From CAZJFH01 sp964545205 (GTDB lineage: Bacteria > Pseudomonadota > Alphaproteobacteria > Rhodospirillales > Magnetospirillaceae): a DNA stretch of 64,000 nucleotides. The DNA lies in the NCBI GenBank assembly GCA_964545205.1, contig CAZJFH010000018.1, positions 1-64,000 on the forward strand, read 5' to 3'. A program made the position numbers and the translations under genes. Shown in pieces: positions 54,993-63,191 of this stretch (positions are counted from its first letter, which is position 1; each line of letters opens with the position of its first letter). Under the pieces are notes generated by a model, which was not told the DNA's origin, did not search any database, and was given only the letters and a program-made list of their open reading frames with translations.

Positions 54993-56533
54993 GGGCCCTC
55001 CACCTCCTGGAAAAACGGCCGGTTGGTGTTGCTGACCAGGCAGCGACCGTCGGCCAGCGCCGCCAGCGGACCCGGCCAGACGTCGGTCTTGAACTCGGCG
55101 AACTCGTCGAGGCCGTTGTCGCTGGCGCGACGCAGCAGCTTCAGGCGGTTGCCGAAGGTCAGCGATACGAAGACCGTGTGATTGGGGTCGTCGGGATGGC
55201 AGTCGACATAGGCCGGCCATGTCCCGGAGTTGCGCCACGAGACCGAATAGGTGCCGCGACTGATCACCCCGACGACGTCGTTGCCCGAGCAGGCGAACCA
55301 GATCTTGCCGTCGCCGGCGTTGTAGGCCAGGCCGCACGGCAGCCAGCGCCCGTCGAGGTCGACGCGCCGGACTTCCGCCCGCGCCACCGGATCCCAGCGC
55401 ACGACCTCGCCGGTGCAACTGATCCACAGATCGCCGTCCGGATCGCGGCAGAAGGCGTAGGGCTGGCCGGCAAGGGCCACCCACTCGGCGGCGCCGCTGG
55501 CCGCGTCGATGCGCGTCAGGCCGTCCTGCCACGGATGCGAGACCCAGACGCCGCCGTGACCGTCGGCGATGATCTCGTGCGGATAGGGCGCGACGGCGAT
55601 CGTCGCGAGCACCGCGCCGGTGGCCGGATCGATGCGCTGCACGCAGGCGTCGCACAGCGCGGTGACGAACAGATGGCCCGACACGGCATCCCAGGCCAGC
55701 CGCCACGGCTGCGCGGCGAGAGAGCCCAGGTAGTCCGATGCCGAAGCCGCGTCGCGGCCGGCGACGGCGGCGACGGTGAGATCGTCGGGGTCGAACCGCG
55801 TCAGCGTGCGTTGCAGGTTGGCGGCGAGCCAGATGCCGCCGTCGCCGTCGACGGCGATGCCCTGGGCCAGGTCCTCGCCCCAGCCGGCGGTCGGGCTGCC
55901 GACGACCTCGAAGCTGAAGTTCGGGATTCTGCCGCCGAAGTCGTTCAGGTACAGGTCCGAGAAGACGACGTAGGCTTGGTTGCGGTACGCCGGCACGCCG
56001 CCGGTGCCTTCGCTGCTCTCGATCAGCGGATCGGGGTCCTGGGTGTCGAGCCCGAGATACACCGTCACGGCGTCGCCGGCCTCGCTCCGGTAGGAGTCCC
56101 AGATCAGGGTGCCGTCGGCCCAAATGCGCCGGATGGCCGAGATCGGGCCTTCGCCGAGCGACACCGCCAGATCGACGTAGTAGTGATAGCTCTCGCTGGT
56201 CACCTTGGCGGACGAGCCGCCCTTGCCGCCGGAGTCCTGGACCGAGGTCTCGCGAACCTCGCGTTTGTCGCTGGCCCAGATCACGTTCCCGGCGACCCGG
56301 CCGGAATAGATCACCGGCATCGAGCGGCCGTAGGTCGAGACCTGGATGCCGAGATCGCCCAGCCGCGGCCCCGAAACGGTCGGTCCGTCGACGGCGAAAA
56401 GCTGCCGGTCGATGACGCCGCCGATCGTCGAGCCGACCGCAAGGCCGATCGTGGCCGCCGAAATGCCCAGGACCGTGCCGCCGATCGCGCTGCCGATGGC
56501 CGCGCCCGCGACTCCCAGCACCAGTGTCGCCAT
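54989..56533 (-). CDS. GTA-type tail hub N-terminus fused to a beta-propeller
   Basis: 514 residues. Residues 1-215 match the N-terminus of GTA orfg15-type baseplate proteins: ATLVLGVAGAAIGSAIGGTVLG, SGRVAGNVIWASDK, LAVSLGEGPISAIRRIWADG, and PAYRNQAYVVFSDLYLNDFG. Where a TIM barrel would begin, the chain turns into a propeller of about 300 residues with blades ending GGIWLA, GHLFVT, GGVWVS, GDLWIS, GKIWFA and HTVFVS, like NHL or virginiamycin-B-lyase folds. The gene abuts the NlpC/P60 gene and overlaps the lyase-like gene. The propeller may bind glycan. Confidence 0.85.
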   Translation of the reverse strand: MATLVLGVAGAAIGSAIGGTVLGISAATIGLAVGSTIGGVIDRQLFAVDGPTVSGPRLGDLGIQVSTYGRSMPVIYSGRVAGNVIWASDKREVRETSVQDSGGKGGSSAKVTSESYHYYVDLAVSLGEGPISAIRRIWADGTLIWDSYRSEAGDAVTVYLGLDTQDPDPLIESSEGTGGVPAYRNQAYVVFSDLYLNDFGGRIPNFSFEVVGSPTAGWGEDLAQGIAVDGDGGIWLAANLQRTLTRFDPDDLTVAAVAGRDAASASDYLGSLAAQPWRLAWDAVSGHLFVTALCDACVQRIDPATGAVLATIAVAPYPHEIIADGHGGVWVSHPWQDGLTRIDAASGAAEWVALAGQPYAFCRDPDGDLWISCTGEVVRWDPVARAEVRRVDLDGRWLPCGLAYNAGDGKIWFACSGNDVVGVISRGTYSVSWRNSGTWPAYVDCHPDDPNHTVFVSLTFGNRLKLLRRASDNGLDEFAEFKTDVWPGPLAALADGRCLVSNTNRPFFQEVEGP

Positions 56534-56953
56534 CTAGCCCTCCTCTATGTCTGGAAACCGGAAGGCCGCGAGCACCCGCGGCCACCATCGCTCGTCCAGT
56601 CTGGTTTCGATCACCCGCCCGGCGCCGGCACAGGCATGGATCAGGCTTCCGTGCTCGCCCAGGATGCCGACGTGCTGCGGGTCGCGGCGGATGCGGGTCA
56701 GCAGCACGTCGCCGGGCCGCGCCGCGGTCGCGGGCAGCGGGATCAACTGCTCGCCCAGGGCCTGGCCGAGGCTGCGCCCGTCGGGAACGCGGCCGTAATC
56801 GGTGCGGTCGCGGACGGCGATCCCGACGTCGCGGGCGACCCCGGCGACGAGCCCGACGCAATCGACGCCGACGCCCTTCAGCCGGCCCTGATGGCGGAAC
56901 GGCGTGCCGACCCAGCCGCGGGCGGCGGCCAGGATTTCAGCTCTGGTGACCAT
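56534..56953 (-). CDS. Phage NlpC/P60 cell-wall peptidase
   Basis: 139 residues from the ATG at 56953; the longer upstream frame overlaps DUF2163 and is not conserved. NlpC/P60 fold of the GTA orfg14 type: WVGTPFRHQGRLKGVGVDCVGLV carries the catalytic cysteine (Asp-Cys), and PQHVGILGEHG and LIHA the catalytic histidine. It digests peptidoglycan during DNA entry from the tail tip. It follows DUF2163 and precedes the hub, the standard order in GTA and many alphaproteobacterial siphophages. Confidence 0.93.
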   Translation of the reverse strand: MVTRAEILAAARGWVGTPFRHQGRLKGVGVDCVGLVAGVARDVGIAVRDRTDYGRVPDGRSLGQALGEQLIPLPATAARPGDVLLTRIRRDPQHVGILGEHGSLIHACAGAGRVIETRLDERWWPRVLAAFRFPDIEEG

Positions 56954-56955
56954 GA

Positions 56956-57798
56956 TCAGCGTCCGGCGGGTTCGATCAGGAAGTCGAGCCCCGGCACGTG
57001 CGGCTCGCCCTGGAAGTTGACGGCGTTGTCGAAGACGTCGCGGCAGGTCTCGAACCGCTTGTCGCATCCGGCATGGACCTCGTAGCCGTCGCCGACGGCG
57101 ATGTCGCGCGACGCCGGCAGGAACAGCTCGAACGCGCCGCCGGCGCCGAACGCGCGAACCTCGGCGGCGGTGCCGGCGTTGGCGCCGCTGGTCCAGGTCA
57201 CGAGGCCATGGGCGAAATACCCCTCGGCCTCGCTGCGTCCGGAATCGGCGAAGCTGCGGCGGCTGGTCGCCGCGGTCACCGTGCCGGTGGCCCGATGCGC
57301 GCCGAGATCGACCCGGCAGCGCTCGTCGCCGAGATCGGCACGACAGCTCGGGGAGTAGATCTGGCCGACCACGGTGGCGAAGGCGTCGGTCAGGCCGCGC
57401 AGTTCGGCGACGAAGCCCTGGCCGCTCACCCTGATCTCGCCCAGCGAGCCCTTGCGCATCGGCAGGGCGCCGGCCTCGGGATCGCCGTGGTCGACCAGCA
57501 TGATCTCGACCACGGCGTTGTCGTAGACGCCGGCCAGCAGGTCGTCCTCGGAAATCTCGGCGCTGTCGAGCACCGACTGGATCTCGAGGTTGTCGACCGC
57601 CAGGCCGGCGGCGCTCGACACCGCGGTGGGCGTGAAGCCGGTCGCCGCCTTGTAGGTCAGGCCGTCCCGATCGAGGTCGCGGTCATGGTCGGTGAAGCCC
57701 ATCACCACGCCGTCGGCGCGGGTCAGGCGCCACAGGGTCGCCAGCCGGGTGACGTCGCCGAGCAGGTGCTGGCGCAGGGTGTCGGAGCACGGCTTCAT
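56956..57798 (-). CDS. DUF2163 tail-tip protein (GTA orfg13 type)
   Basis: 280 residues. DUF2163 family: N-terminal WRLTRADGVVMGFTDHDRDL and the conserved C-terminal VHAGCDKRFETCRDVFDNAVNFQG, with three cysteines that in structural studies of GTA belong to an iron-sulfur or disulfide-like cluster. SCRADLGDERCRVD lies centrally. It forms the hub ring beneath the distal tail protein. The ATG overlaps the DUF2460 stop by four bases. Confidence 0.95.
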   Translation of the reverse strand: MKPCSDTLRQHLLGDVTRLATLWRLTRADGVVMGFTDHDRDLDRDGLTYKAATGFTPTAVSSAAGLAVDNLEIQSVLDSAEISEDDLLAGVYDNAVVEIMLVDHGDPEAGALPMRKGSLGEIRVSGQGFVAELRGLTDAFATVVGQIYSPSCRADLGDERCRVDLGAHRATGTVTAATSRRSFADSGRSEAEGYFAHGLVTWTSGANAGTAAEVRAFGAGGAFELFLPASRDIAVGDGYEVHAGCDKRFETCRDVFDNAVNFQGEPHVPGLDFLIEPAGR

Positions 57799-58391
57799 TC
57801 CTTCACCTCCACCACCGCGATCTGCCCCCAGCTGAACGTGCCGTAGGCCTCGATGCTGACCTTCATCTGGTCGCTGTCGAACCGCGCCGGCACGTCGAAC
57901 TCGCAGGCCGCCTCGACGACGGCGCCGGCCGCCGGGGCCGCATCGAACGACACCGAGCCCTCGGCGACCGCGAACCCGCTCTCCTGCGCCGCGCCGTCGA
58001 CCCAGACCTCGACCGTGCCGGAGACCGGCCGGGTGATCCGGCGCGCCGAGACGTGGCCGCCGGCGTCGACGTAGCTCTTGCTCAGCGCGAAGCTCGTCGT
58101 GGCGCCGTCGCCGGTTCCGATGGTCTGGCGGTCCATGCGGTAGTCGCTCCAGTCCTTGAACCGGAACGCATGCGCCCGGCCCTGGCGGGCGCGGAAGAAC
58201 GCCAGCAGCCGGTCGAGCTGCGCCTGGGTCTTCAGCCCGTGGGCCACGTCCCAGACGCAGCGGGCGTCCGACCAGTTGACGTTGCGCTTCTCGCGCCCGG
58301 ACGACAGCGTCACCACGGTGGTGTTGAACCCCGGCCCGCCGACGGCGCCGACGGCGATGTCGTCGGGGAAGCGGACGTCATGGAATGTCAT
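57795..58391 (-). CDS. DUF2460 distal tail protein (GTA orfg12 type)
   Basis: 198 residues. DUF2460 family, shown by FPDDIAVGAVGGPGF at the start, FFRARQGRAHAFRFKDWSDY in the middle and FDVPARFDSDQM near the end. It forms the ring that joins tail tube to baseplate hub. In GTA and related siphophages a tape-measure gene precedes it; here the tail-tube gene ends 10 bp before its start codon. Confidence 0.95.
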   Translation of the reverse strand: MTFHDVRFPDDIAVGAVGGPGFNTTVVTLSSGREKRNVNWSDARCVWDVAHGLKTQAQLDRLLAFFRARQGRAHAFRFKDWSDYRMDRQTIGTGDGATTSFALSKSYVDAGGHVSARRITRPVSGTVEVWVDGAAQESGFAVAEGSVSFDAAPAAGAVVEAACEFDVPARFDSDQMKVSIEAYGTFSWGQIAVVEVKE

Positions 58392-58401
58392 CGCCCTCTC
58401 C

Positions 58402-59598
58402 TCAATCCACCGCCGCCTGGATCGTCATGGTCGCGGCGTCCCAGGCGGTGCCGGCGCCGCCGTCGGTGCGCACCAGGGCCTGGAAGGGCAGCCGCAGCGG
58501 CAGGCCCTCGCCGCCCTGGATCCGCAGGTCGGCGCCGTTGAACATCAGCCGCGGCAGGTGCAGCGAGACGAAGCCGGCGCCGCCGGCCGGCGCCAGCAGC
58601 AGGTGCAGAGCCACCTCGTCCGAGGCCAGGTAGTTCTTCAGCAAGGCCGCGTCCTCGACGAAGGCGGTCATCGTGCCGCTGACGTTGGTGCGGCCGTAGA
58701 CGACGTCCGGCACCGTCGCGGCCCCGACCACGGCATCGGCGACGAGGCCGAGATCGACCGACAGGTCGAGGCCGGTGACGACGCCGACATCGGCGCCGGC
58801 GACGCGCAGGGTGGCGTCGATGGCGCCCAGCGGCTGGCGGCTCGACACCGTCGCCGGCGCGGCGAAATACGGCGCGTCCGCTCCTTCGCGCACCTCCATG
58901 TCGCGGCCCAGCACGGAAAAGCTCACCTCGGCCATGCGGTTGGGCGACAGCGACAGCTGCATGCGGCCGATGCGGCAGCCGCTGAACACCTGGGCGAAGC
59001 CGGCCTCGGCGAAATGGTGCTCGATGGTGAAGGACGGCTGGCCGGTGCCGGTGGCGACCTTCTCGCCGGTCACGGCGCAGGCGCAGGCCTCGTTGGCGGT
59101 GGCCACGGCCTCGACGGTCTCGGCGACGGTCATGGTGGCGTCGGTCAGGTCCACGATCCTGAGATTGCGCCCGTCGTTTCCGGCCGACAGCCCGCTCCAG
59201 CGCACGACGTCGCCGATCTTGAAGCCGTCGGCGAGCCACGAGCCGCCCGCGCGGGTGAAGCTGCGGCCGGCATCGCTGGCGGTGACGCCGGAACCCGCCG
59301 CCGCGGCGAACGAGACACCCGCGGTCCAGGTGCCGCGCAAGGCCGCGGCGAGCAGGTCGTCCCAGGCCGCCGGCGCCAGTTCGCCGCGGATCTCGCCCTG
59401 GACGCGGCGGCTGCCGTGGCGCTGCGCGGCGAGCTGGGCGTCGGGGCGGATCTCGTTGGAACGGAACGTCTGGCGCGACAGCGCCAGGGTCGAAGCGATG
59501 CGCCGCACCAGGGTGCCGCCGGCCGGCGCGGGCTTGGTGCCGAAGACGGTCTCGGCCGCATAGGCGACGTCGACGGCGACGCCGGTCTGGATGGTCAT
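58402..59598 (-). CDS. Phage tail tube protein
   Basis: 398 residues from the ATG at 59598 (GGAGGAGC upstream). Identified by TIQTGVAVDVAYAAETVFGT at the N-terminus and by a beta-sandwich arrangement of tail-tube type. A module of about 70 residues, RAGGSWLADGFKIGDVVRWSG..., is inserted after residue 115, followed by VSFSVLGRDMEVREG and further beta strands. It should form the hexameric rings of the tail. The start overlaps the stop of the tail-terminator gene (ATGA). Confidence 0.85.
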   Translation of the reverse strand: MTIQTGVAVDVAYAAETVFGTKPAPAGGTLVRRIASTLALSRQTFRSNEIRPDAQLAAQRHGSRRVQGEIRGELAPAAWDDLLAAALRGTWTAGVSFAAAAGSGVTASDAGRSFTRAGGSWLADGFKIGDVVRWSGLSAGNDGRNLRIVDLTDATMTVAETVEAVATANEACACAVTGEKVATGTGQPSFTIEHHFAEAGFAQVFSGCRIGRMQLSLSPNRMAEVSFSVLGRDMEVREGADAPYFAAPATVSSRQPLGAIDATLRVAGADVGVVTGLDLSVDLGLVADAVVGAATVPDVVYGRTNVSGTMTAFVEDAALLKNYLASDEVALHLLLAPAGGAGFVSLHLPRLMFNGADLRIQGGEGLPLRLPFQALVRTDGGAGTAWDAATMTIQAAVD

Positions 59599-60260
59599 GA
59601 TGCTCCTCCGCGTGCGGACGCCTCGCAGGACCAGTCGATGGCCAGCGGCAGCGTCAGGATGTCGATGGTTTCGAGAACGGCGCCGCGCCGGGCTTCGCCG
59701 ACGCGCACCTCGAGGCCGTCCCGCTGCAGGCGCAGGCCGGGCGTGAACCGTTCGCGCAGCCCGGCCGCGAGGCGTTCGAGCCGGGCGAGGCCGCGGCCCG
59801 AATCGACCGGCTCGACCAGCTCCACGATCAGGCTGCCCTGGTGGCGCAGGATGCCGCCGGTGCCGAAGGCGACCAGCGGCGCCGAGGCCGGGCGCAGCAG
59901 GGCGCGCAGCCACGGCTTGTCCTTGGGGCGGACGAAGGGCTGGCCCTCGAAGCGGCGCCGCTCGGGCAGCACGACGGCGATCGAGACGGCGGCGCCGGCC
60001 GCCTCCGGCGTGACCGTGCGGTCGACCACCAGCACGCCGTCCGAGACCGCGAGCACGATCGACGGCGTCGTGTCGGCGAAGCCGTCCGGCTGCACGGTGT
60101 CGCCGACCCGGAAGCCGTCGGTCACGAAGGACCCGGCGGCGCGGCTGTAGCCGGTGCTGGTCGCGGCGATGTCGTCGCGGCTGCCGGTGTCCAGCAGCAC
60201 GGTGGCGGCCAGGTGCGCCTCGAGCGCGGCGCGGATGCTGGCCTCTGTCGTCAGGCTCAT
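59595..60260 (-). CDS. Tail terminator-like protein (DUF4128) with inserted module
   Basis: 221 residues. The start MSLTTEASIRAALEAHLA and the end resemble DUF4128/tail-terminator-like proteins that cap the tail tube. Between them (about residues 35-95) is a module like that in the tail tube (AAGSFVTDGFRVGDTVQPDGF). Its place between neck and tail-tube genes fits a tail terminator. Coupled to the tail tube gene by ATGA. Confidence 0.75.
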   Translation of the reverse strand: MSLTTEASIRAALEAHLAATVLLDTGSRDDIAATSTGYSRAAGSFVTDGFRVGDTVQPDGFADTTPSIVLAVSDGVLVVDRTVTPEAAGAAVSIAVVLPERRRFEGQPFVRPKDKPWLRALLRPASAPLVAFGTGGILRHQGSLIVELVEPVDSGRGLARLERLAAGLRERFTPGLRLQRDGLEVRVGEARRGAVLETIDILTLPLAIDWSCEASARGGAS

Positions 60261-60267
60261 GACTGGA

Positions 60268-60633
60268 TCACCTCGCGATCACGAGATAAAGCGCGCCGGC
60301 GCCGAGCACGTCGCGCACCGCGCGCACCGCGCGCACGGTGCCGTCGATCGCCAGCCGGTCGCCGCCCTGCGGCGCGAAGCCGGCGCCCGACAGCCAGACG
60401 ACGATCTCGCCGTCGGCGATCTCGATGCCGTCGAGCAGGTCGAAACGCGGCCGCACGGCGTGGTCGAACAGCGCCGAACAGGCGGTCTCGGCGGTCTCGG
60501 GCGCGGCCGGCGCGCCGGTTTCGGGGTCGTAGTCGGCCGGCGTGGCGCGGCTCAGGGTCGCCGGATGGACGAGATCGCCGGCGGCGGCGAACAGCCGCCG
60601 GACGGTGGCGGAAAGCTCGGCGCGGCTCGGCAT
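60268..60633 (-). CDS. Putative head-tail joining (neck) protein
   Basis: 121 residues, starting at an ATG that overlaps the connector stop by one base. The N-terminal helix (RAELSATVRRLFAAAG) and a beta-rich remainder (ADGEIVVWLSGAGFAPQGGD) fit a small head-closure or stopper protein of siphophages, and position between connector and tail terminator is where such a gene is expected. I do not recognise a named family with confidence. Confidence 0.6.
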   Translation of the reverse strand: MPSRAELSATVRRLFAAAGDLVHPATLSRATPADYDPETGAPAAPETAETACSALFDHAVRPRFDLLDGIEIADGEIVVWLSGAGFAPQGGDRLAIDGTVRAVRAVRDVLGAGALYLVIAR

Positions 60634-61118
60634 CACGCCCTCGCCAGGTCGTTGCCGGCGCGCGTGACGCCGCGCAGGATGCCGTCGACCAGCCGCCGCC
60701 GGGTGCCGCCCGGCGCGCCTTCGAAGTAGCTGGTGCTGACCGGCCCGACGCTCTCGCTCTTGATCAAGCCACCGCGGGCCGCGTCGGGCATCAGCTCCTC
60801 GGACAGGGCGCGCAGGGCCAGCTCGGCGCAGGCGCGCTTCACCGGTTCCGGCACGCCGCTCAAGCTGGCGCCGGCCTCGTCCTCGGCGCCGCTGCGCGGC
60901 CAGGAAAGCGCCTGGTCGGGGCGCAGCCGTTCGCCGCGGAACGCATAGCCGGCATCCAGGCAGTCGCTGGCCTTGACCAGCGCCGCCTCCTTGTCGGCCA
61001 CGGCGGCGGCGGCCCAGGCGGCGTTGCCGCGCAGGGCGTGATAGGCGTCCGTCCAGGCGACGTCGACGTAGGCCGTCGCGTCGGCCCGGCCGGAGCCGTC
61101 CTCGACGATGATGGTCAT
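60633..61118 (-). CDS. Head-tail connector, DnaT-like domain protein
   Basis: 161 residues. The N-terminus (TIIVEDGSGRADATAYVDVA, AYHALRGN, AALVKASDCLDAGYAFRGERL) matches the DnaT-like ssDNA-binding domain family encoded between coat and tail genes in many phages, generally annotated as a gp6/head-tail adaptor. It is separated from the coat gene by a 112-bp gap that holds a palindromic repeat, the only large gap in the structural operon. Confidence 0.82.
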   Translation of the reverse strand: MTIIVEDGSGRADATAYVDVAWTDAYHALRGNAAWAAAAVADKEAALVKASDCLDAGYAFRGERLRPDQALSWPRSGAEDEAGASLSGVPEPVKRACAELALRALSEELMPDAARGGLIKSESVGPVSTSYFEGAPGGTRRRLVDGILRGVTRAGNDLARA

Positions 61119-61152
61119 GATGGGGTTTCCCGGGTGACAGGATGCGTCGTCT

Positions 61153-61213
61153 CGTCACCCCCGGGCTTGGCCCGGGGGTCCATGGATTGCCGGGACAGGC
61201 CCGGCAATGACGA
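61153..61213. repeat. Alphaproteobacterial palindromic repeat inside the prophage
   Basis: Two adjacent hairpins: CCCCCGGGCTTGGCCCGGGGG (with a near-perfect arm, 61158-61178) and ATTGCCGGGACAGGCCCGGCAAT (61186-61208), flanked by CGTCA and TGACG. This two-hairpin form (CCCGGGCTTGGCCCGGG...CCATGGATTGCCGGG) is common in intergenic DNA of alphaproteobacterial chromosomes (general knowledge). It lies between the coat and connector genes. Confidence 0.75.
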
Positions 61214-61230
61214 GTATGAGCTCGGCGGCG

Positions 61231-62364
61231 CTAGTTCCGCGCCCGCACCGCCAGATTGGGATCGAGGGTGGTCACGCCCCACAGCGCGTCGAGCGCGACG
61301 AACACCTTCGAGTTGTTGCCGTCGTAGAACAGCCGCGAGCGCAGCGCCAGGCCGGTGATCGGGTCGGTCACGGTGGCGATGCGGGCGCCGAGCTGGTTGC
61401 CGAGTTCCGACAGCGGCGCCATCGCCAGCGCGAAGGCGTTGCGGTGGAAGGCCAGCGAGGCGGCGTGGTCGTCCAGGCTGACGGTCGCCTGGGCGTTGTC
61501 GGCGTAGTCCTGGACCAGCGCCGGCGTCACCGTCACGGTGATCGCGTTCGACGCCGCGGTCGCGTCGGCCGTCACGGCGTAGCGCTGGGCGTTGCCGTCG
61601 AGCACGAAGGTGTCGCCCTTCTTCAGGGTGCCGGTCAGGGTGCCGGCGTCGAGCGTCACGCTCGTCGCCCCCTTGGAATGGGCGCCCTGCAGCAGCGGGC
61701 TGGTGCTCGACAGGGTGCCGGCGACATGGCTGCGCACGTTCTGGTTGGCGAAGAAGTTGAAGCCGAAGCGCTGGCCCAGGCTGCCCGAGACCTGAGCCGC
61801 GGTGCCGAGCTCGCCCGAGCCCTGCCACTGGGTGAAGGCCGACTGGCCGAGCAGGTCGGCCTCCATGTCGCCGTCGATCATCCAGTGCAGCATGGCGGGG
61901 TCGCGCAGCGGCACCTTGTTGTCGAACATGGCGCGGCGCACCGCGATGATGTCGGCGACGCCGGCGGTGGCGGCGACGTCGTGGAACCACGGCACGTCGG
62001 CATGGAGCGCGCACAGGCTCTGGTCGATCGAATCGGCCAGGGCGACCGCCGCCGGGCGGACGTGCTCGGCGATGATCACCTCGCCGGCCGCCGACAGCTC
62101 CTTGTCGGACAGGGCGAACTTGACCTCCTTCCAGTTGGAAAGCTGGATCTGCACCTCGCCGGCGTCGATGTCCTGCGCCGAGGACGGCGCGTCGAGCGCG
62201 GTGAAGGCGCCGGGGCTGCGGATCGAGATGGTGGCGCCCTTCTGCTGCGGCGCCTTGTCGTAGCCGCGATGCACGCGGCCGGCCATGCCCAGCGCCTTCT
62301 CCAGCTGGATCAGGCCCTCCTGGGCATAGAAGATGGGATCGTAGACGGACAGGGTGTTGGCCAT
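61231..62364 (-). CDS. Major coat protein, P22 type
   Basis: 377 residues. The N-terminus (MANTLSVYDPIFYAQEGL, LGMAGRVHRGYD, KGATISIRSPGAF) and following NWKEVKFALSDKELS fit the P22 coat-protein family, which uses an HK97 fold but no prohead protease. A beta insertion (about 255-320, KGATSVTLDAGTLTGTLKKGD) corresponds to the extra domain of P22 coat. It builds the icosahedral capsid around the scaffold encoded just upstream. No prohead protease gene is next to it, consistent with a P22-like assembly. Confidence 0.85.
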   Translation of the reverse strand: MANTLSVYDPIFYAQEGLIQLEKALGMAGRVHRGYDKAPQQKGATISIRSPGAFTALDAPSSAQDIDAGEVQIQLSNWKEVKFALSDKELSAAGEVIIAEHVRPAAVALADSIDQSLCALHADVPWFHDVAATAGVADIIAVRRAMFDNKVPLRDPAMLHWMIDGDMEADLLGQSAFTQWQGSGELGTAAQVSGSLGQRFGFNFFANQNVRSHVAGTLSSTSPLLQGAHSKGATSVTLDAGTLTGTLKKGDTFVLDGNAQRYAVTADATAASNAITVTVTPALVQDYADNAQATVSLDDHAASLAFHRNAFALAMAPLSELGNQLGARIATVTDPITGLALRSRLFYDGNNSKVFVALDALWGVTTLDPNLAVRARN

Positions 62365-62393
62365 TTACGGCGTCTCCTGGGATGCGGGAGCGA

Positions 62394-63170
62394 TCACTCC
62401 ACGATGGCGAGCGTCTGACCGGCGCGGCTGGCCTGTTCGCGGGCCTGGCGATAGGTCGCCGGGTCGCGGGCCTGCTCGCGGGTCAGGTGGAAGGCGCCCG
62501 GCGTCGCGCCGGCCGCGCCGTTGGGCGGCGTCCCGCTGCCCGTGATGCCGGCGCCGTCGAAGGCGCGGGCGAAGGTCTCGGACTGGCGCATCTCGGCGAC
62601 CAGGGCCTTGACCGAAAGCGGATTGCATTGCGCGTCGAGGCGCGGCGCGCCGTCCTCGCCGACGACGCGCACGGCGAAGCCGTCGCCGTCCTCGACGACG
62701 CGCAACGCGCCGCGCAGATGCGGCAGCAACAGCGCCGCGGCGCCGCGCTGGGCGGCGATCTCGGCGGTGGCGGCGGCGTCGACGAGCTGGCGCTCGAGCG
62801 CCTGGCGGGTGCGCGACAGCGCCGCGTCCTTGGCGGCGAGGTCGGCGGCGTGGCGGGCGGCGATCTGCGCCTCGACCTTGTCCCACTCGCCCTTGCGCGC
62901 CGCCTCGCGGGCCAGCGCCGCGTCCTGGGCGGCGGCCAGCTCGGCCAGCTCCTCGGGGGCGCGGCCCAGCGCCGCCCAGGCCTTGAGCTGGCGCTCGGCG
63001 TCGCGGGCGGCGCGCCGCTCCTTGTCCAGCGCCGAGGTCAGGCCCGAGACGTCGAGCCTCTTGGCCAAAGCCTCGTCGAGCACGAACGCGCCGTCCTTCT
63101 CGGCATACAGCGCGCGATAGCCCTCCGGCACCGCGTCGAGCGCCTCGACGCTGGTCGGGAAATCGAACAT
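62394..63170 (-). CDS. Putative scaffold protein
   Basis: 258 residues from the ATG at 63170 (AGGAGG six bases upstream). A long charged coiled coil fills the centre (about 45-140, LDKERRAARDAERQLKAW, LAREAARKGEWDKVEAQI), and a proline/glycine-rich tail follows. Directly before a coat gene, this composition fits an internal scaffold protein of the GP20/minor-structural type that guides capsid assembly and leaves. The longer upstream frame passes through a terminator and is not used. Confidence 0.78.
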   Translation of the reverse strand: MFDFPTSVEALDAVPEGYRALYAEKDGAFVLDEALAKRLDVSGLTSALDKERRAARDAERQLKAWAALGRAPEELAELAAAQDAALAREAARKGEWDKVEAQIAARHAADLAAKDAALSRTRQALERQLVDAAATAEIAAQRGAAALLLPHLRGALRVVEDGDGFAVRVVGEDGAPRLDAQCNPLSVKALVAEMRQSETFARAFDGAGITGSGTPPNGAAGATPGAFHLTREQARDPATYRQAREQASRAGQTLAIVE

Positions 63171-63191
63171 CGATCCTCCTTTGCGAACATG

